A DNA stretch of 7,846 bases from an uncultured Bacteroidales bacterium (GCA_902803195.1 CADCOX010000220.1:1-7846), one strand, 5' to 3'. Counted from the stretch's first letter, positions 1 to 7,101 are shown. Program-made: numbers and translations. Notes: a model not told the origin generated them from the letters alone.

Positions 1-429
1 ACCGCCGAGGAAGGCATTGCAGTCGACGTGACTCTGATGGAGCAGATGGGCGGTCATGCTGCTGGTGGTCGTCTTGCCATGAGTGCCGGCCACACAGAGA
101 CCACGGTGGGTATGGGTGAGGGTGCCGAGGACTTGCGCACGTTTCTGGATATCAAAATGGTGGGCAAGGAAGTATTGCAACTCGGCGTGTTCGGCAGGAA
201 TGGCGGGTGTGTAGACGACCAGAGTTGTGGTCTCATCGAGACAAGCTTCGGGAATCAAGTCCACGCGCTCTTCGTAGTGGATGAGGGCGCCTTCGTGTTC
301 CAGTTCTCGAGTGAGAGGGGTTGGCGTCTTGTCATAACCGGCAACGACGAGACCGCGCTGGAGATAGTAGCGTGCGATGGCGCTCATGCCAATGCCTCCG
401 ATGCCGATGAAGTAGACAGCTTTGAACAT
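1..429 (-). CDS. murC: UDP-N-acetylmuramate--L-alanine ligase MurC, N-terminal part (3' end outside window)
   Basis: MurC is the cytoplasmic ATP-dependent ligase (EC 6.3.2.8) that adds L-Ala to UDP-MurNAc, the first step of stem-peptide synthesis. Translating the minus strand from the ATG at 429-427 gives 143 codons open to the window edge. The N-terminus MFKAVYFIGIGGIGMSAIAR is the Rossmann-like UDP-binding glycine-rich motif typical of MurC. The Mur-ligase P-loop AGTHGKTTTSSM (residues 114-125) has the His found in MurC in place of the Asn seen in MurD and MurE. Residues 73-79 (YTPAIPA) fit the domain 1 to domain 2 region. About two thirds of the protein is missing, including most of the central ATPase domain and the C-terminal domain. 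The gene starts 22 nt after the murG stop, so it is probably cotranscribed. The start is well supported because family homology begins within a few residues of it. Confidence 0.96.
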   Translation of the reverse strand, partial: MFKAVYFIGIGGIGMSAIARYYLQRGLVVAGYDKTPTPLTRELEHEGALIHYEERVDLIPEACLDETTTLVVYTPAIPAEHAELQYFLAHHFDIQKRAQVLGTLTHTHRGLCVAGTHGKTTTSSMTAHLLHQSHVDCNAFLGG

Positions 430-451
430 ATTTGTGTTGATGCGTTATCAG

Positions 452-1561
452 TTATTTTTCAGTTAGCTTGATGACCTCTTTAGCGATGATGTTGGCCGAG
501 TCGGGCAGGCCCATAGCTTTAGCGTTCTCTGCAAGTTGCTTCAGCATGGCGGTGTCCTTGGCCGTTGTGATGGCGAGCGGTAACAGTTGTTCCTTGGCAT
601 CGGCATCGCGAACGTAGAGGGCCGCGCCTCGATCGACGAGTGCCATCGCATTCTTTGTCTGATGGTCTTCGGCTACATTAGGCGAGGGGACAAGGATGGA
701 AGGCTTGCCAAGCAGGCACAGCTCTGAGATACTGCTTGCTCCGGCACGGCTGATGACGAGATCCGCCGCGCGGTAGGCTTCGTCCATGTGGTTGATGAAG
801 TCAGTTACTTTCAGATTAGCGGGACAACCCTGTTCTGAAAGACGCTTCTTGATATCCTCGAAATAGTAGCCGCCAGTCTGCCAGACAATCTGTACACGGC
901 TTTCGCTAATCAGATTCAGATGCTGGAGGACGCTCTCGTTGATCGTTCGTGCGCCAAGGCTGCCGCCGACGATGAGAATGACCGGGCGAATGGGATCAAA
1001 GCCTAATTTGGCGATGGCTTCGGCTCGGCTGAGCTTGCACTCAAGCAAAGTCTGGCGGACGGGATTGCCTGTGAGCATGATTTTCTCCGCAGGGAAGAAA
1101 CGCTCCATTCCTTCGTAAGCCACGCAGATTTTCTTGGCGGACTTCGCCAACAGTTTATTGGTCACGCCTGCATAAGAGTTCTGTTCTTGAATCAGTGTGG
1201 GAACGCCCATTTTCGCGGCCATATTAAGGGTGGGACCGCTGGCATAACCGCCCACGCCAACAGCCACATCGGGTTGGAAGTCTTTAATGATGCGCCGAGC
1301 CATACGGCGACTCTTCATCAGTTTCCACAGCACACTGATGTTCTTGAGTAAGTGCTTGCGATCGAAGCCTGCTACGGGGAGCCCTTTTATTTCGTAGCCC
1401 GCAGCGGGAACGCGCTGCATCTCCATGCGGTTCTCGGCTCCAACGAAAAGAATGTCAGCCTCTGGACACAGGCTTTTGATGGCGTTGGCAATGCTCAGGG
1501 CAGGGAAGATGTGGCCGCCCGTTCCACCGCCACTTATAATGACTTTAAGAGGTTTTTCCAT
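452..1561 (-). CDS. murG: UDP-GlcNAc:lipid I N-acetylglucosaminyltransferase MurG
   Basis: MurG (EC 2.4.1.227) transfers GlcNAc from UDP-GlcNAc to lipid I on the inner face of the membrane, making lipid II. It is a GT-B family 28 glycosyltransferase. From the ATG at 1561-1559 the protein is 369 residues, near the family's usual 355-370. Visible motifs are the first G-loop GGGTGGH (11-17), the second G-loop VGVGGYASGP (101-110), QEQNSYAGVTN (125-135), GNPVR (165-169), the donor-site GGSLGA loop (199-204), and the C-terminal block SRAGASSISEL (271-281) followed by PSPNVAEDHQTKNA (292-305). An upstream in-frame TTG (1585-1583) would add 8 residues, MHKISEVC. I prefer the ATG because MurG proteins begin just before the first G-loop and the TTG lies inside a candidate -7 promoter box. 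The gene sits between ftsW and murC. No anomaly is seen in the enzyme itself. Confidence 0.97.
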   Translation of the reverse strand: MEKPLKVIISGGGTGGHIFPALSIANAIKSLCPEADILFVGAENRMEMQRVPAAGYEIKGLPVAGFDRKHLLKNISVLWKLMKSRRMARRIIKDFQPDVAVGVGGYASGPTLNMAAKMGVPTLIQEQNSYAGVTNKLLAKSAKKICVAYEGMERFFPAEKIMLTGNPVRQTLLECKLSRAEAIAKLGFDPIRPVILIVGGSLGARTINESVLQHLNLISESRVQIVWQTGGYYFEDIKKRLSEQGCPANLKVTDFINHMDEAYRAADLVISRAGASSISELCLLGKPSILVPSPNVAEDHQTKNAMALVDRGAALYVRDADAKEQLLPLAITTAKDTAMLKQLAENAKAMGLPDSANIIAKEVIKLTEK

Positions 1562-1582
1562 GCAAACTTCTGAAATTTTGTG

Positions 1583-1590
1583 CAAATATA
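1583..1590 (-). promoter_or_regulatory. Candidate Bacteroidetes -7 promoter box upstream of murG
   Basis: The minus strand reads TATATTTG here, an exact match to the TAnnTTTG -7 consensus of the primary sigma factor of Bacteroidetes. It ends 21 nt before the murG ATG, which would give a short leader of roughly 15 nt. No TTG or TTTG -33 element is seen about 20 nt upstream (near 1606-1616), so it is at best a half-site. I found no other TAnnTTTG match in the gene spacers I checked. An internal promoter for murG-murC is inference. Confidence 0.35.
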
Positions 1591-1620
1591 GTAATAATTA
1601 TCGTTCGATGAGTGTTTTGT

Positions 1621-1652
1621 GACGTTTTTTTCTTTGAAAAAAAGGTTTCGTC
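1621..1652. repeat. A/T-rich inverted repeat in the ftsW-murG spacer
   Basis: On the plus strand, seven T plus C (1625-1632) pair with G plus seven A (1636-1643) around a TTT loop. Flanking GACG (1621-1624) and CGTC (1649-1652) can extend the stem across a 5-nt bulge on one side. It starts 5 nt after the ftsW stop. The inner stem is almost all A-U and there is no GC-rich stem followed by a U run in the sense RNA, so it is not a classical intrinsic terminator. It could be a weak attenuator, an mRNA 3'-end or processing structure, or chance in A/T-rich sequence. Confidence 0.35.
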
Positions 1653-1657
1653 TACAT

Positions 1658-2878
1658 CTATGCCTCTTTGGAGAGTGATTTTGCGTTCTCATCGGATGTC
1701 ACCATCGCTGCTGAGCGGCTGATAGAGAGCATCATCCCAATGTAGGCGCAATTCACCATAATCGACGAACCGCCTCGGCTGACAAGTGGCAAGGGTTGAC
1801 CGGTCACGGGGAAGATGCCGACAGCTACCATCATGTTGATTAATGCTTGCGTGACGATGAGTAATGCCAACCCCATGATAAGGAACGCGGGGAAATTTTT
1901 CACGCATCGTCCAGCGATACGCGCCGCTCGATAGAGTAGGGTTATGTAGAGCAAAAGTACAAAGATTCCTCCGGCGAGTCCCAGTTCTTCGATGATGATA
2001 GCATAGATAAAATCAGAATAGGCTTGTGGCAGGAAGTCGCGTACCTCAGAGTTCCCAGGTCCGCGGCCGATGACGTTGCAGGTAGCGATGGCGATATGCG
2101 ATTGCACAATCTGAGGATTTGTGCTGAGGTCGAAGCTGTCGGGGTTGGCGGCGAACTCGCTGTGGTTGCGCACGCGGTGTGCCCATGTGGGCAGGCGCTT
2201 GAGAACGGGTACTTGCTCCAACTGGGCCAGGGTGTCGTCGGGGGTGAAACGTAGAACGGAATAACCCAATGAGCCCGCTATGGCCAGCAAACCGATGAGC
2301 GCGCCCAACTGCTTCCAGGGCACCTGGCCCACAAACATCATCATCAGAACGACCATGAAGGTTAGGGCTGCTGTCGATAAGTTCTCTGAGACAATCAGAC
2401 CGCAGATGACCAGCGCGAATCCCATAATCCATTTGAAGGCTTTGGTTGTTGCACCGTGTTCATCGCGCATGACACTGAGGATCCAAGCCACGACGACGAC
2501 CAAGGAGCCCTTGGCAATCTCAGAAGGTTGGAACGAAATACCGCCGATGGACATCCAGCGGTTTGTGTCGTTCAGACTGCCCGAGAAGAACACCGCTATC
2601 AGAAGAATGACACTGAGCACAGGTCCCACAACTACTATCCAGCCAAAGTAGTTGCAAGGGATGCGATGGATGACCCACGCCACTCCTACACCGATGAGCA
2701 GATAGATGCTGTGCATCAGTACAGGACTCCAATAGGCTCCCTTCTCAAAAGTCATGTTGCTCGAAGCACTGTACACTTCGAGGATGGAGATGATACACAA
2801 GAAGAAGAGTACCATCCACAACACTTTGTCGCCTTCGAAGAGGCTGCTGAAATTGAAGGACTTGTCGCTAAGTTTCAT
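1658..2878 (-). CDS. ftsW: Septal peptidoglycan glycosyltransferase FtsW (SEDS family)
   Basis: FtsW polymerises lipid II into glycan strands at the division septum as partner of the class B PBP FtsI. The 406-residue protein is close to the E. coli length of 414 and is mostly hydrophobic, with about ten membrane segments. SEDS landmarks are NRWMSIGG (106-113) followed by FQPSEIAK (116-123), a large extracytoplasmic loop at about 211-275 containing GRGPGNS (271-277), LPQAYSDFIYAI (283-294) with Asp289 at the position of the catalytic Asp, and PLPLVSRGGSS (362-372), the Bacteroidota form of the motif that reads SYGGSS in many other bacteria. The last 15 or so residues are polar and probably cytoplasmic. 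RodA is the alternative SEDS member, but the position between murD and murG and the co-occurrence with ftsI favour FtsW. The ATG start lies 14 nt after the murD stop, indicating tight coupling. Confidence 0.95.
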   Translation of the reverse strand: MKLSDKSFNFSSLFEGDKVLWMVLFFLCIISILEVYSASSNMTFEKGAYWSPVLMHSIYLLIGVGVAWVIHRIPCNYFGWIVVVGPVLSVILLIAVFFSGSLNDTNRWMSIGGISFQPSEIAKGSLVVVVAWILSVMRDEHGATTKAFKWIMGFALVICGLIVSENLSTAALTFMVVLMMMFVGQVPWKQLGALIGLLAIAGSLGYSVLRFTPDDTLAQLEQVPVLKRLPTWAHRVRNHSEFAANPDSFDLSTNPQIVQSHIAIATCNVIGRGPGNSEVRDFLPQAYSDFIYAIIIEELGLAGGIFVLLLYITLLYRAARIAGRCVKNFPAFLIMGLALLIVTQALINMMVAVGIFPVTGQPLPLVSRGGSSIMVNCAYIGMMLSISRSAAMVTSDENAKSLSKEA

Positions 2879-2892
2879 TGTGGTTCAACGGA

Positions 2893-4224
2893 TTAGAGGG
2901 AACGGGCAAGCTGTTTGAACTGTTCGCCGCGATCTTCCATGTTCTTAAAAAGGTCAAAGCTGGCGCAACAAGGTGAAAGGAGAACCGTGTCGCCGGGCAC
3001 AGCCATACGGTAGCAGGCATCGACGCAATCTTTCATCGAGTGGGTCTCGGCGACAGGGATGCCGAGAGGGTCGAAGAAGTCGTGCAACTTTCGGTTGTCA
3101 ACACCGAGATAGACGAGACCTTTGCATTTTTTGATGACAAGGTCTTTGATTTGTTCGTAGTCGTTTCCTTTGTCAAGACCACCCAAAATGAGAATAGTCG
3201 GTTGAGTCATGCTCTCAAGAGCATACCAGCACGCATCGACATTAGTAGCTTTGGAGTCATTGATAAAGGTCACGCCATGCACTTTGCAGACGAACTCCAG
3301 TCGATGCTCTACGCCTTCGAAGTCGCTGAGGCTCTCTCGGATGATGTCGTTGGAAATACCGCTAAGGTCTGCTGTGATGCCTGCAGCTAAGGAGTTATAC
3401 ATATTATGCTTGCCTGATAATGCCAACTCTTCCTGCTCCATGTTGAAGGGCGTCGGACGTTCGATGACGTATTCGCCATCTGCGATATATCCGATCATAC
3501 CTTCTTTCTTGAGGATGCTGAAAGGGCACATGCGGCTTTCGATGTGGTACTTTTCCAATTCATGGCTGATGACGGGGTCATCGTTCCAGAACACGAAGGC
3601 GTCATCCTTGGTCTGGTTCTGCAGAATACGCATCTTGGCATCGGTGTAGTTCTGCATAGAATTGTCGTAGCGATCGAGGTGATCGGGTGTGATGTTGAGT
3701 AGTACAGCTATGTTGGCACGGAAGTCGTACATATTATCGAGTTGGAAACTGGACAACTCAATGACATAGTAGGCATGAGGATCCTCGGCCACCTGGAGGG
3801 CTAGGCTTCGGCCTATGTTCCCAGCGAGGCCTACGTCATAACCCGCTTTCTTGAAGATATGATAGATGAGGCTTGTTGTGGTTGTCTTGCCGTTTGAGCC
3901 CGTGATGCAGATCATCTTAGAATCTGTATAGCGTCCTGCAAATTCTATTTCACTGATGATTGGGATGCCAGCGGCAATCACCTTTTTCACCATTGGAGCC
4001 TTGTCAGGTATGCCAGGACTCTTGATGATTTCATTGGCATTCAGAACGAGGTCCTCGGTGTGATGACCTTCTTCCCACATAATGCCGCGGCTGTCAAGCA
4101 TCTCTTTGTAATGGGGCTTAATCTGCCCCATATCTGTAACGAACACATCAAAGCCTTGCTTCTTGGCTAGGACTGCAGCACCTACGCCGCTTTCAGCGGC
4201 TCCTAATATGACGATTCTTTTCAT
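2893..4224 (-). CDS. murD: UDP-N-acetylmuramoyl-L-alanine--D-glutamate ligase MurD
   Basis: MurD (EC 6.3.2.9) adds D-Glu to UDP-MurNAc-L-Ala using ATP in the cytoplasm. The 443 residues match the usual length (E. coli 438). Domain 1 (about 1-98) begins with ILGAAESGVGAA, the UDP-binding loop of MurD. Domain 2 has the P-loop GSNGKTTTT (109-117), ELSSFQLD (156-163), NITPDHLDRY (177-186) and YTDAKMRI, in which Lys197 fits the carbamylated lysine that organises Mg2+. Domain 3 has EHRLE (306-310), NDSKATN (322-328), ILGGLDKG (346-353) and LSPCCASFDLF (416-426), where many homologues have PACAS. All expected catalytic motifs are present. The ATG start lies just before the glycine-rich loop, with no better alternative. 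The gene begins 52 nt after mraY and ends 14 nt before ftsW. Confidence 0.97.
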   Translation of the reverse strand: MKRIVILGAAESGVGAAVLAKKQGFDVFVTDMGQIKPHYKEMLDSRGIMWEEGHHTEDLVLNANEIIKSPGIPDKAPMVKKVIAAGIPIISEIEFAGRYTDSKMICITGSNGKTTTTSLIYHIFKKAGYDVGLAGNIGRSLALQVAEDPHAYYVIELSSFQLDNMYDFRANIAVLLNITPDHLDRYDNSMQNYTDAKMRILQNQTKDDAFVFWNDDPVISHELEKYHIESRMCPFSILKKEGMIGYIADGEYVIERPTPFNMEQEELALSGKHNMYNSLAAGITADLSGISNDIIRESLSDFEGVEHRLEFVCKVHGVTFINDSKATNVDACWYALESMTQPTILILGGLDKGNDYEQIKDLVIKKCKGLVYLGVDNRKLHDFFDPLGIPVAETHSMKDCVDACYRMAVPGDTVLLSPCCASFDLFKNMEDRGEQFKQLARSL

Positions 4225-4276
4225 CTCTTTATGATTCGTTTATGAACGTTTCGTTCTTTCTCTTTTCACTTCTCAA

Positions 4277-5539
4277 TTACCTAATCTTCAGCGTGACGAT
4301 TGCTAAGGCGCACATCATGATGGTCACAATCCAGAAGCGGATTGTGATTTTCGACTCCAACCAACATCCCTTCGGCCAATTGAAGATGATACGCAGGTCG
4401 GGTGCAAGTTGATCTGGCTTCACGCGGAAAGCGTCATGGATAGGTGCACGTTTGAATACACGAAGTTTTAGTCCCTTTCGGTTGCCATAACGGGCATAGT
4501 TGGTTTGGGCCAATACGCTGACGCTCTCGATGAAGAAGATGAAACAAATGAGAGGCAACAGCAGTTCCTTGTGGATGATGATGGCTGTTACAGCGATGAT
4601 GCCGCCGATAGCCAACGAACCTGTGTCGCCCATAAAAACTTGTGCTGGATAAGCGTTGTACCACAGGAAGCCAATCAGCGCACCTACGAAGGCCATCAAG
4701 AAGACGACAAGCTCTTCTGAACCGGGTATATACATAATGTTCAGATAGGCTGCAAACTGAAGGTGCGATGACACATAAGCCAGAATGGCCAAGGCAAAGC
4801 ACATGATAGCTGAGTTACCAGCGCACATTCCATCCATTCCATCATTCATATTCGCGCCATTCGACACGGCCATGACGATGAAGATGGTCACCAATACGAA
4901 CAGCCCCCAGCCGGCTGCTCCTTTGTACTTGCCGAGCCACGAGCAGGCTTCGGTATAGCTGAGGTTGTTGTTTTTCACGAAGGGAATGGTCGTAAGCGTG
5001 CTCTTTACGGGTTCACTCTTGTGTACGATTTCCAAACCATTCTCCTGCTCGGTACTTACGTTCTCGCGGATGACAGCATCTGGACTAAGCCAAAGCACGA
5101 GGCCCACTACAAGCCCTAGTACGGCTTGGCCGGCCAACTTGACGATTGGTCGGATGCCGTCCTTACTCTTGTGCATTTTTGTATAGTCATCAAGGAATCC
5201 AAGGAGCCCCAACCATAATGTCGTACCGAGCATCAACAGCATGTATATATTGCGCAGACGACCGAAGAGCAGGGCGGGGACGACTGTGGCCACAATGATG
5301 ATGATGCCGCCCATCGTGGGAACACCTTTCTTCTCGACACCATAGGGGTCGATACTGGCATCGCGCTGCTCCTCGCTATAGTTGCGGCGTTTCATCCATT
5401 TGATAAACCACTCGCCAAACCAAGCAGAGATGATAAGCGACAGCACCAACGTGAGCAGGGCGCGGAAGGAGATATAACTCCACATGTGTGAGCCGGGTAT
5501 GCCGAACTCGCCAAGGTAGCGGAAGAGGTAGTAGAGCAT
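4277..5539 (-). CDS. mraY: Phospho-N-acetylmuramoyl-pentapeptide transferase MraY (enlarged form)
   Basis: MraY (EC 2.7.8.13) is the integral membrane enzyme that transfers phospho-MurNAc-pentapeptide from UDP to undecaprenyl phosphate, giving lipid I. At 420 residues it is longer than E. coli MraY (360). Motifs are GVPTMGG (72-78), LDDYTK (116-121) with the paired Asp, NMNDGMDGM (230-238), YNAYPAQVFMGDTGS (294-308) and, near the end, RFWIVTI (401-407). About 40 extra residues lie between LDDYTK and NMNDG (about 155-208, polar, probably extracytoplasmic), and about 17 extra lie after APIH. The motif that reads APIHHH in E. coli reads APIHDA here (365-370), so only the first His of the HHH triplet is kept. 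Other residues of the active site look intact. The ATG start is good. The gene follows murE directly, where E. coli has murF. Confidence 0.96.
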   Translation of the reverse strand: MLYYLFRYLGEFGIPGSHMWSYISFRALLTLVLSLIISAWFGEWFIKWMKRRNYSEEQRDASIDPYGVEKKGVPTMGGIIIIVATVVPALLFGRLRNIYMLLMLGTTLWLGLLGFLDDYTKMHKSKDGIRPIVKLAGQAVLGLVVGLVLWLSPDAVIRENVSTEQENGLEIVHKSEPVKSTLTTIPFVKNNNLSYTEACSWLGKYKGAAGWGLFVLVTIFIVMAVSNGANMNDGMDGMCAGNSAIMCFALAILAYVSSHLQFAAYLNIMYIPGSEELVVFLMAFVGALIGFLWYNAYPAQVFMGDTGSLAIGGIIAVTAIIIHKELLLPLICFIFFIESVSVLAQTNYARYGNRKGLKLRVFKRAPIHDAFRVKPDQLAPDLRIIFNWPKGCWLESKITIRFWIVTIMMCALAIVTLKIR

Positions 5540-5563
5540 CTTATTAGATTTTACTGATTAACA

Positions 5564-5620
5564 TCGAAATACCGTAATGCCGAAATGTCGAAATAACGAG
5601 ATGTCGTAATATCGATAATG
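5564..5620. repeat. Degenerate 8-bp tandem repeat with phased CG, murE-mraY spacer
   Basis: Seven units follow one another on the plus strand: tcgaaata, ccgtaatg, ccgaaatg, tcgaaata, acgagatg, tcgtaata and a final 9-nt tcgataatg. CG dinucleotides fall at 5565, 5573, 5581, 5589, 5597, 5605 and 5613, exactly 8 bp apart. Positions CG and AT of the unit are invariant in the first six copies, position 4 is A or T (once followed by G) and the last is A or G. In the sense RNA the unit is about UAUUUCGA. The array starts 3 nt after the murE stop and ends 24 nt before the mraY ATG, so it fills most of the spacer. Units do not pair with one another into a simple hairpin. Function is unknown. Confidence 0.8.
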
Positions 5621-5623
5621 CCT

Positions 5624-7084
5624 TCACGCTTGAAGACCAAAAGCTTCGCGGACGACCTCATGGTCATCGAAATGATGCTTCACGCCGCAGACTTCCTGAT
5701 AGTCTTCGTGCCCTTTGCCGGCAATAAGGATGACGTCGCCTGGCTGTGCCATCATGCAGGCCGTGCGAATGGCTTCGCGTCGATCTACGATGCTCAGTAC
5801 CTTGCGCTTGTCCTCGGCCGTTGTGATGCCTGCTAACATGTCATCAATGATGGCTTGAGGCTCCTCGAAGCGAGGATTGTCGGAGGTGATGATGACGCGG
5901 TCAGAGGCGCGAACGGCAGACTGAGCCATCAACGGCCGCTTGCCTTTGTCGCGATTGCCACCAGCGCCGCAGACGGTAATGCACTGACCTGGTTTCTTCA
6001 GGATTTCATTGATTGTGGTGAGCACGTTGTCCAGCGCATCGGGCGTGTGGGCATAGTCTACGATGGCCGTGACGCCTTCGCGCGAACGGATGGTCTCGAA
6101 GCGACCATTCACGGGGCGTAGGGTGCTAAGGGCAACGAGGACGTCTTCGGGTTGTTTGCCAAGGCAGATGGCTGCTCCGTAAACAGCCAATAAGTTCGAA
6201 ACGTTGAAACGTCCGATGAACTGTACGCAGACTTCGCGACCGCAGATGTCAAGGGTCATCCCCTCAAAGCTCTCCTCCAGAATGCGGGCGCGGAAATCGG
6301 CCATGGTGCGCAGTGAATAAGTCTTTACTTCGGCCTTCGTGTTCTGAGTCATGAAGAGCCCGTTCTTGTCATCGGCATTTGTGACGACGAAAGCGCCTTT
6401 AGGCAGCAGGTCGAAGAATCCTTTCTTGGCATCGCGGTAGGCTTCGAAGGTCTTGTGATAATCCAAATGATCACGCGTGAGGTTGGTGAAGAGCCCTCCC
6501 CTGAATTTCAATCCTCCTATACGCCGTTGGGCTACGCTGTGTGAACTGACTTCCATGAACGCAAAGCGGCAACCCTCGTCAGCCATCTGGCCCAATAGGC
6601 GGTTGAGGGTGATGGGGTCGGGCGTCGTATGTTCCGTAGGAATGGCTTTGTCGTCAATGTAGTTGCACACTGTCGACACCAGTCCACATTTATATCCGAA
6701 GATGCGAAACATCTTAAACAAAAGCGTGGCAATCGTCGTCTTGCCGTTGGTGCCCGTGACTCCGATTAGGTCGAGTTTCTCTGTCGGATCGCCGAAGAAA
6801 TGGTGGGCAAGCGGTCCCACGGCTCCTTCGCTGTCAGCCACTTGTACATACGTCACGCCCTCTGCGAATGATTCTGGTAGAGTCTGACAGACGATGGTCC
6901 GGGCGCCCAATTCGATGGCTTTGGGAATGAAAGTATGACCGTCTACCTGTGTGCCAGGAACGGCAACGAAAAGTGCATCGGGCTGAATGCGACGCGAATC
7001 AATTTGGATGTCAGTAACATCGATGTCCGTGCTGCCCGTCACATGGATAGGCTGAACGGCTTTGAGGAGTTCGGATAGTAACAT
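5624..7084 (-). CDS. murE: UDP-MurNAc-L-Ala-D-Glu--meso-diaminopimelate ligase MurE
   Basis: MurE adds the third residue of the stem peptide to UDP-MurNAc-L-Ala-D-Glu in the cytoplasm, using ATP. The 486 residues fit the family (E. coli 495). Domain 1 contains IDSRRIQPDALFVAVPG (28-44), the UDP-binding region. Domain 2 has the P-loop GTNGKTT (111-117), TTPDP (153-157), EVSSH (178-182), NLTRDHLDYH (201-210) and AYRDAK, where Lys220 fits the carbamylated lysine. Domain 3 has DYAHTPDAL (343-351), GAGGNRDKGKRP (373-384), DNPR (402-405) and GKGHE (456-460). DNPR is the signature of enzymes that use meso-diaminopimelate (EC 6.3.2.13); lysine-type enzymes differ there. The ATG start lies 17 nt after the ftsI stop, preceded by an A-rich stretch and no clear Shine-Dalgarno site, as is usual in Bacteroidota. 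Confidence 0.97.
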   Translation of the reverse strand: MLLSELLKAVQPIHVTGSTDIDVTDIQIDSRRIQPDALFVAVPGTQVDGHTFIPKAIELGARTIVCQTLPESFAEGVTYVQVADSEGAVGPLAHHFFGDPTEKLDLIGVTGTNGKTTIATLLFKMFRIFGYKCGLVSTVCNYIDDKAIPTEHTTPDPITLNRLLGQMADEGCRFAFMEVSSHSVAQRRIGGLKFRGGLFTNLTRDHLDYHKTFEAYRDAKKGFFDLLPKGAFVVTNADDKNGLFMTQNTKAEVKTYSLRTMADFRARILEESFEGMTLDICGREVCVQFIGRFNVSNLLAVYGAAICLGKQPEDVLVALSTLRPVNGRFETIRSREGVTAIVDYAHTPDALDNVLTTINEILKKPGQCITVCGAGGNRDKGKRPLMAQSAVRASDRVIITSDNPRFEEPQAIIDDMLAGITTAEDKRKVLSIVDRREAIRTACMMAQPGDVILIAGKGHEDYQEVCGVKHHFDDHEVVREAFGLQA

Positions 7085-7101
7085 ATCGATCGTTTTTTTG
7101 T

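Noticed and set aside
28..471. Plus-strand open frame of 147 codons opposite murC
   Set aside because: It is antisense to a clearly recognisable MurC N-terminus, its translation resembles no family I know, and codon structure is explained by the murC frame.
1583..1585. TTG as the murG start codon
   Set aside because: The ATG 24 nt downstream places the start at the usual distance from the first G-loop, and the TTG is embedded in a promoter-like box.
2456..2896. Plus-strand open frame of 146 codons opposite ftsW
   Set aside because: It is a shadow of ftsW. The translation is rich in His, Asp and Glu as expected from the reverse complement of hydrophobic codons, with no recognisable domain.
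3209..3649. Plus-strand open frame of 146 codons opposite murD
   Set aside because: It is antisense to conserved MurD motifs, so the sequence is constrained by murD; no start context or homology supports a gene.
4237..4256. Two mutually exclusive short hairpins in the mraY-murD spacer (CGTT/AACG and GAACG/CGTTC with a TTT loop)
   Set aside because: The stems are only 4 and 5 bp with small loops in A/T-rich sequence. This is within chance expectation, and nothing nearby suggests a riboswitch or attenuator.
4434..4802. Second minus-strand frame of 122 codons inside mraY
   Set aside because: It overlaps conserved MraY catalytic motifs in another frame and its translation shows no family features.
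7085..7101. Run of seven T (seven A in the sense RNA) between ftsI and murE, considered as a slippery or terminator-like tract
   Set aside because: It is outside both coding regions, has no preceding stem, and A-rich leaders without Shine-Dalgarno sites are ordinary for this phylum.
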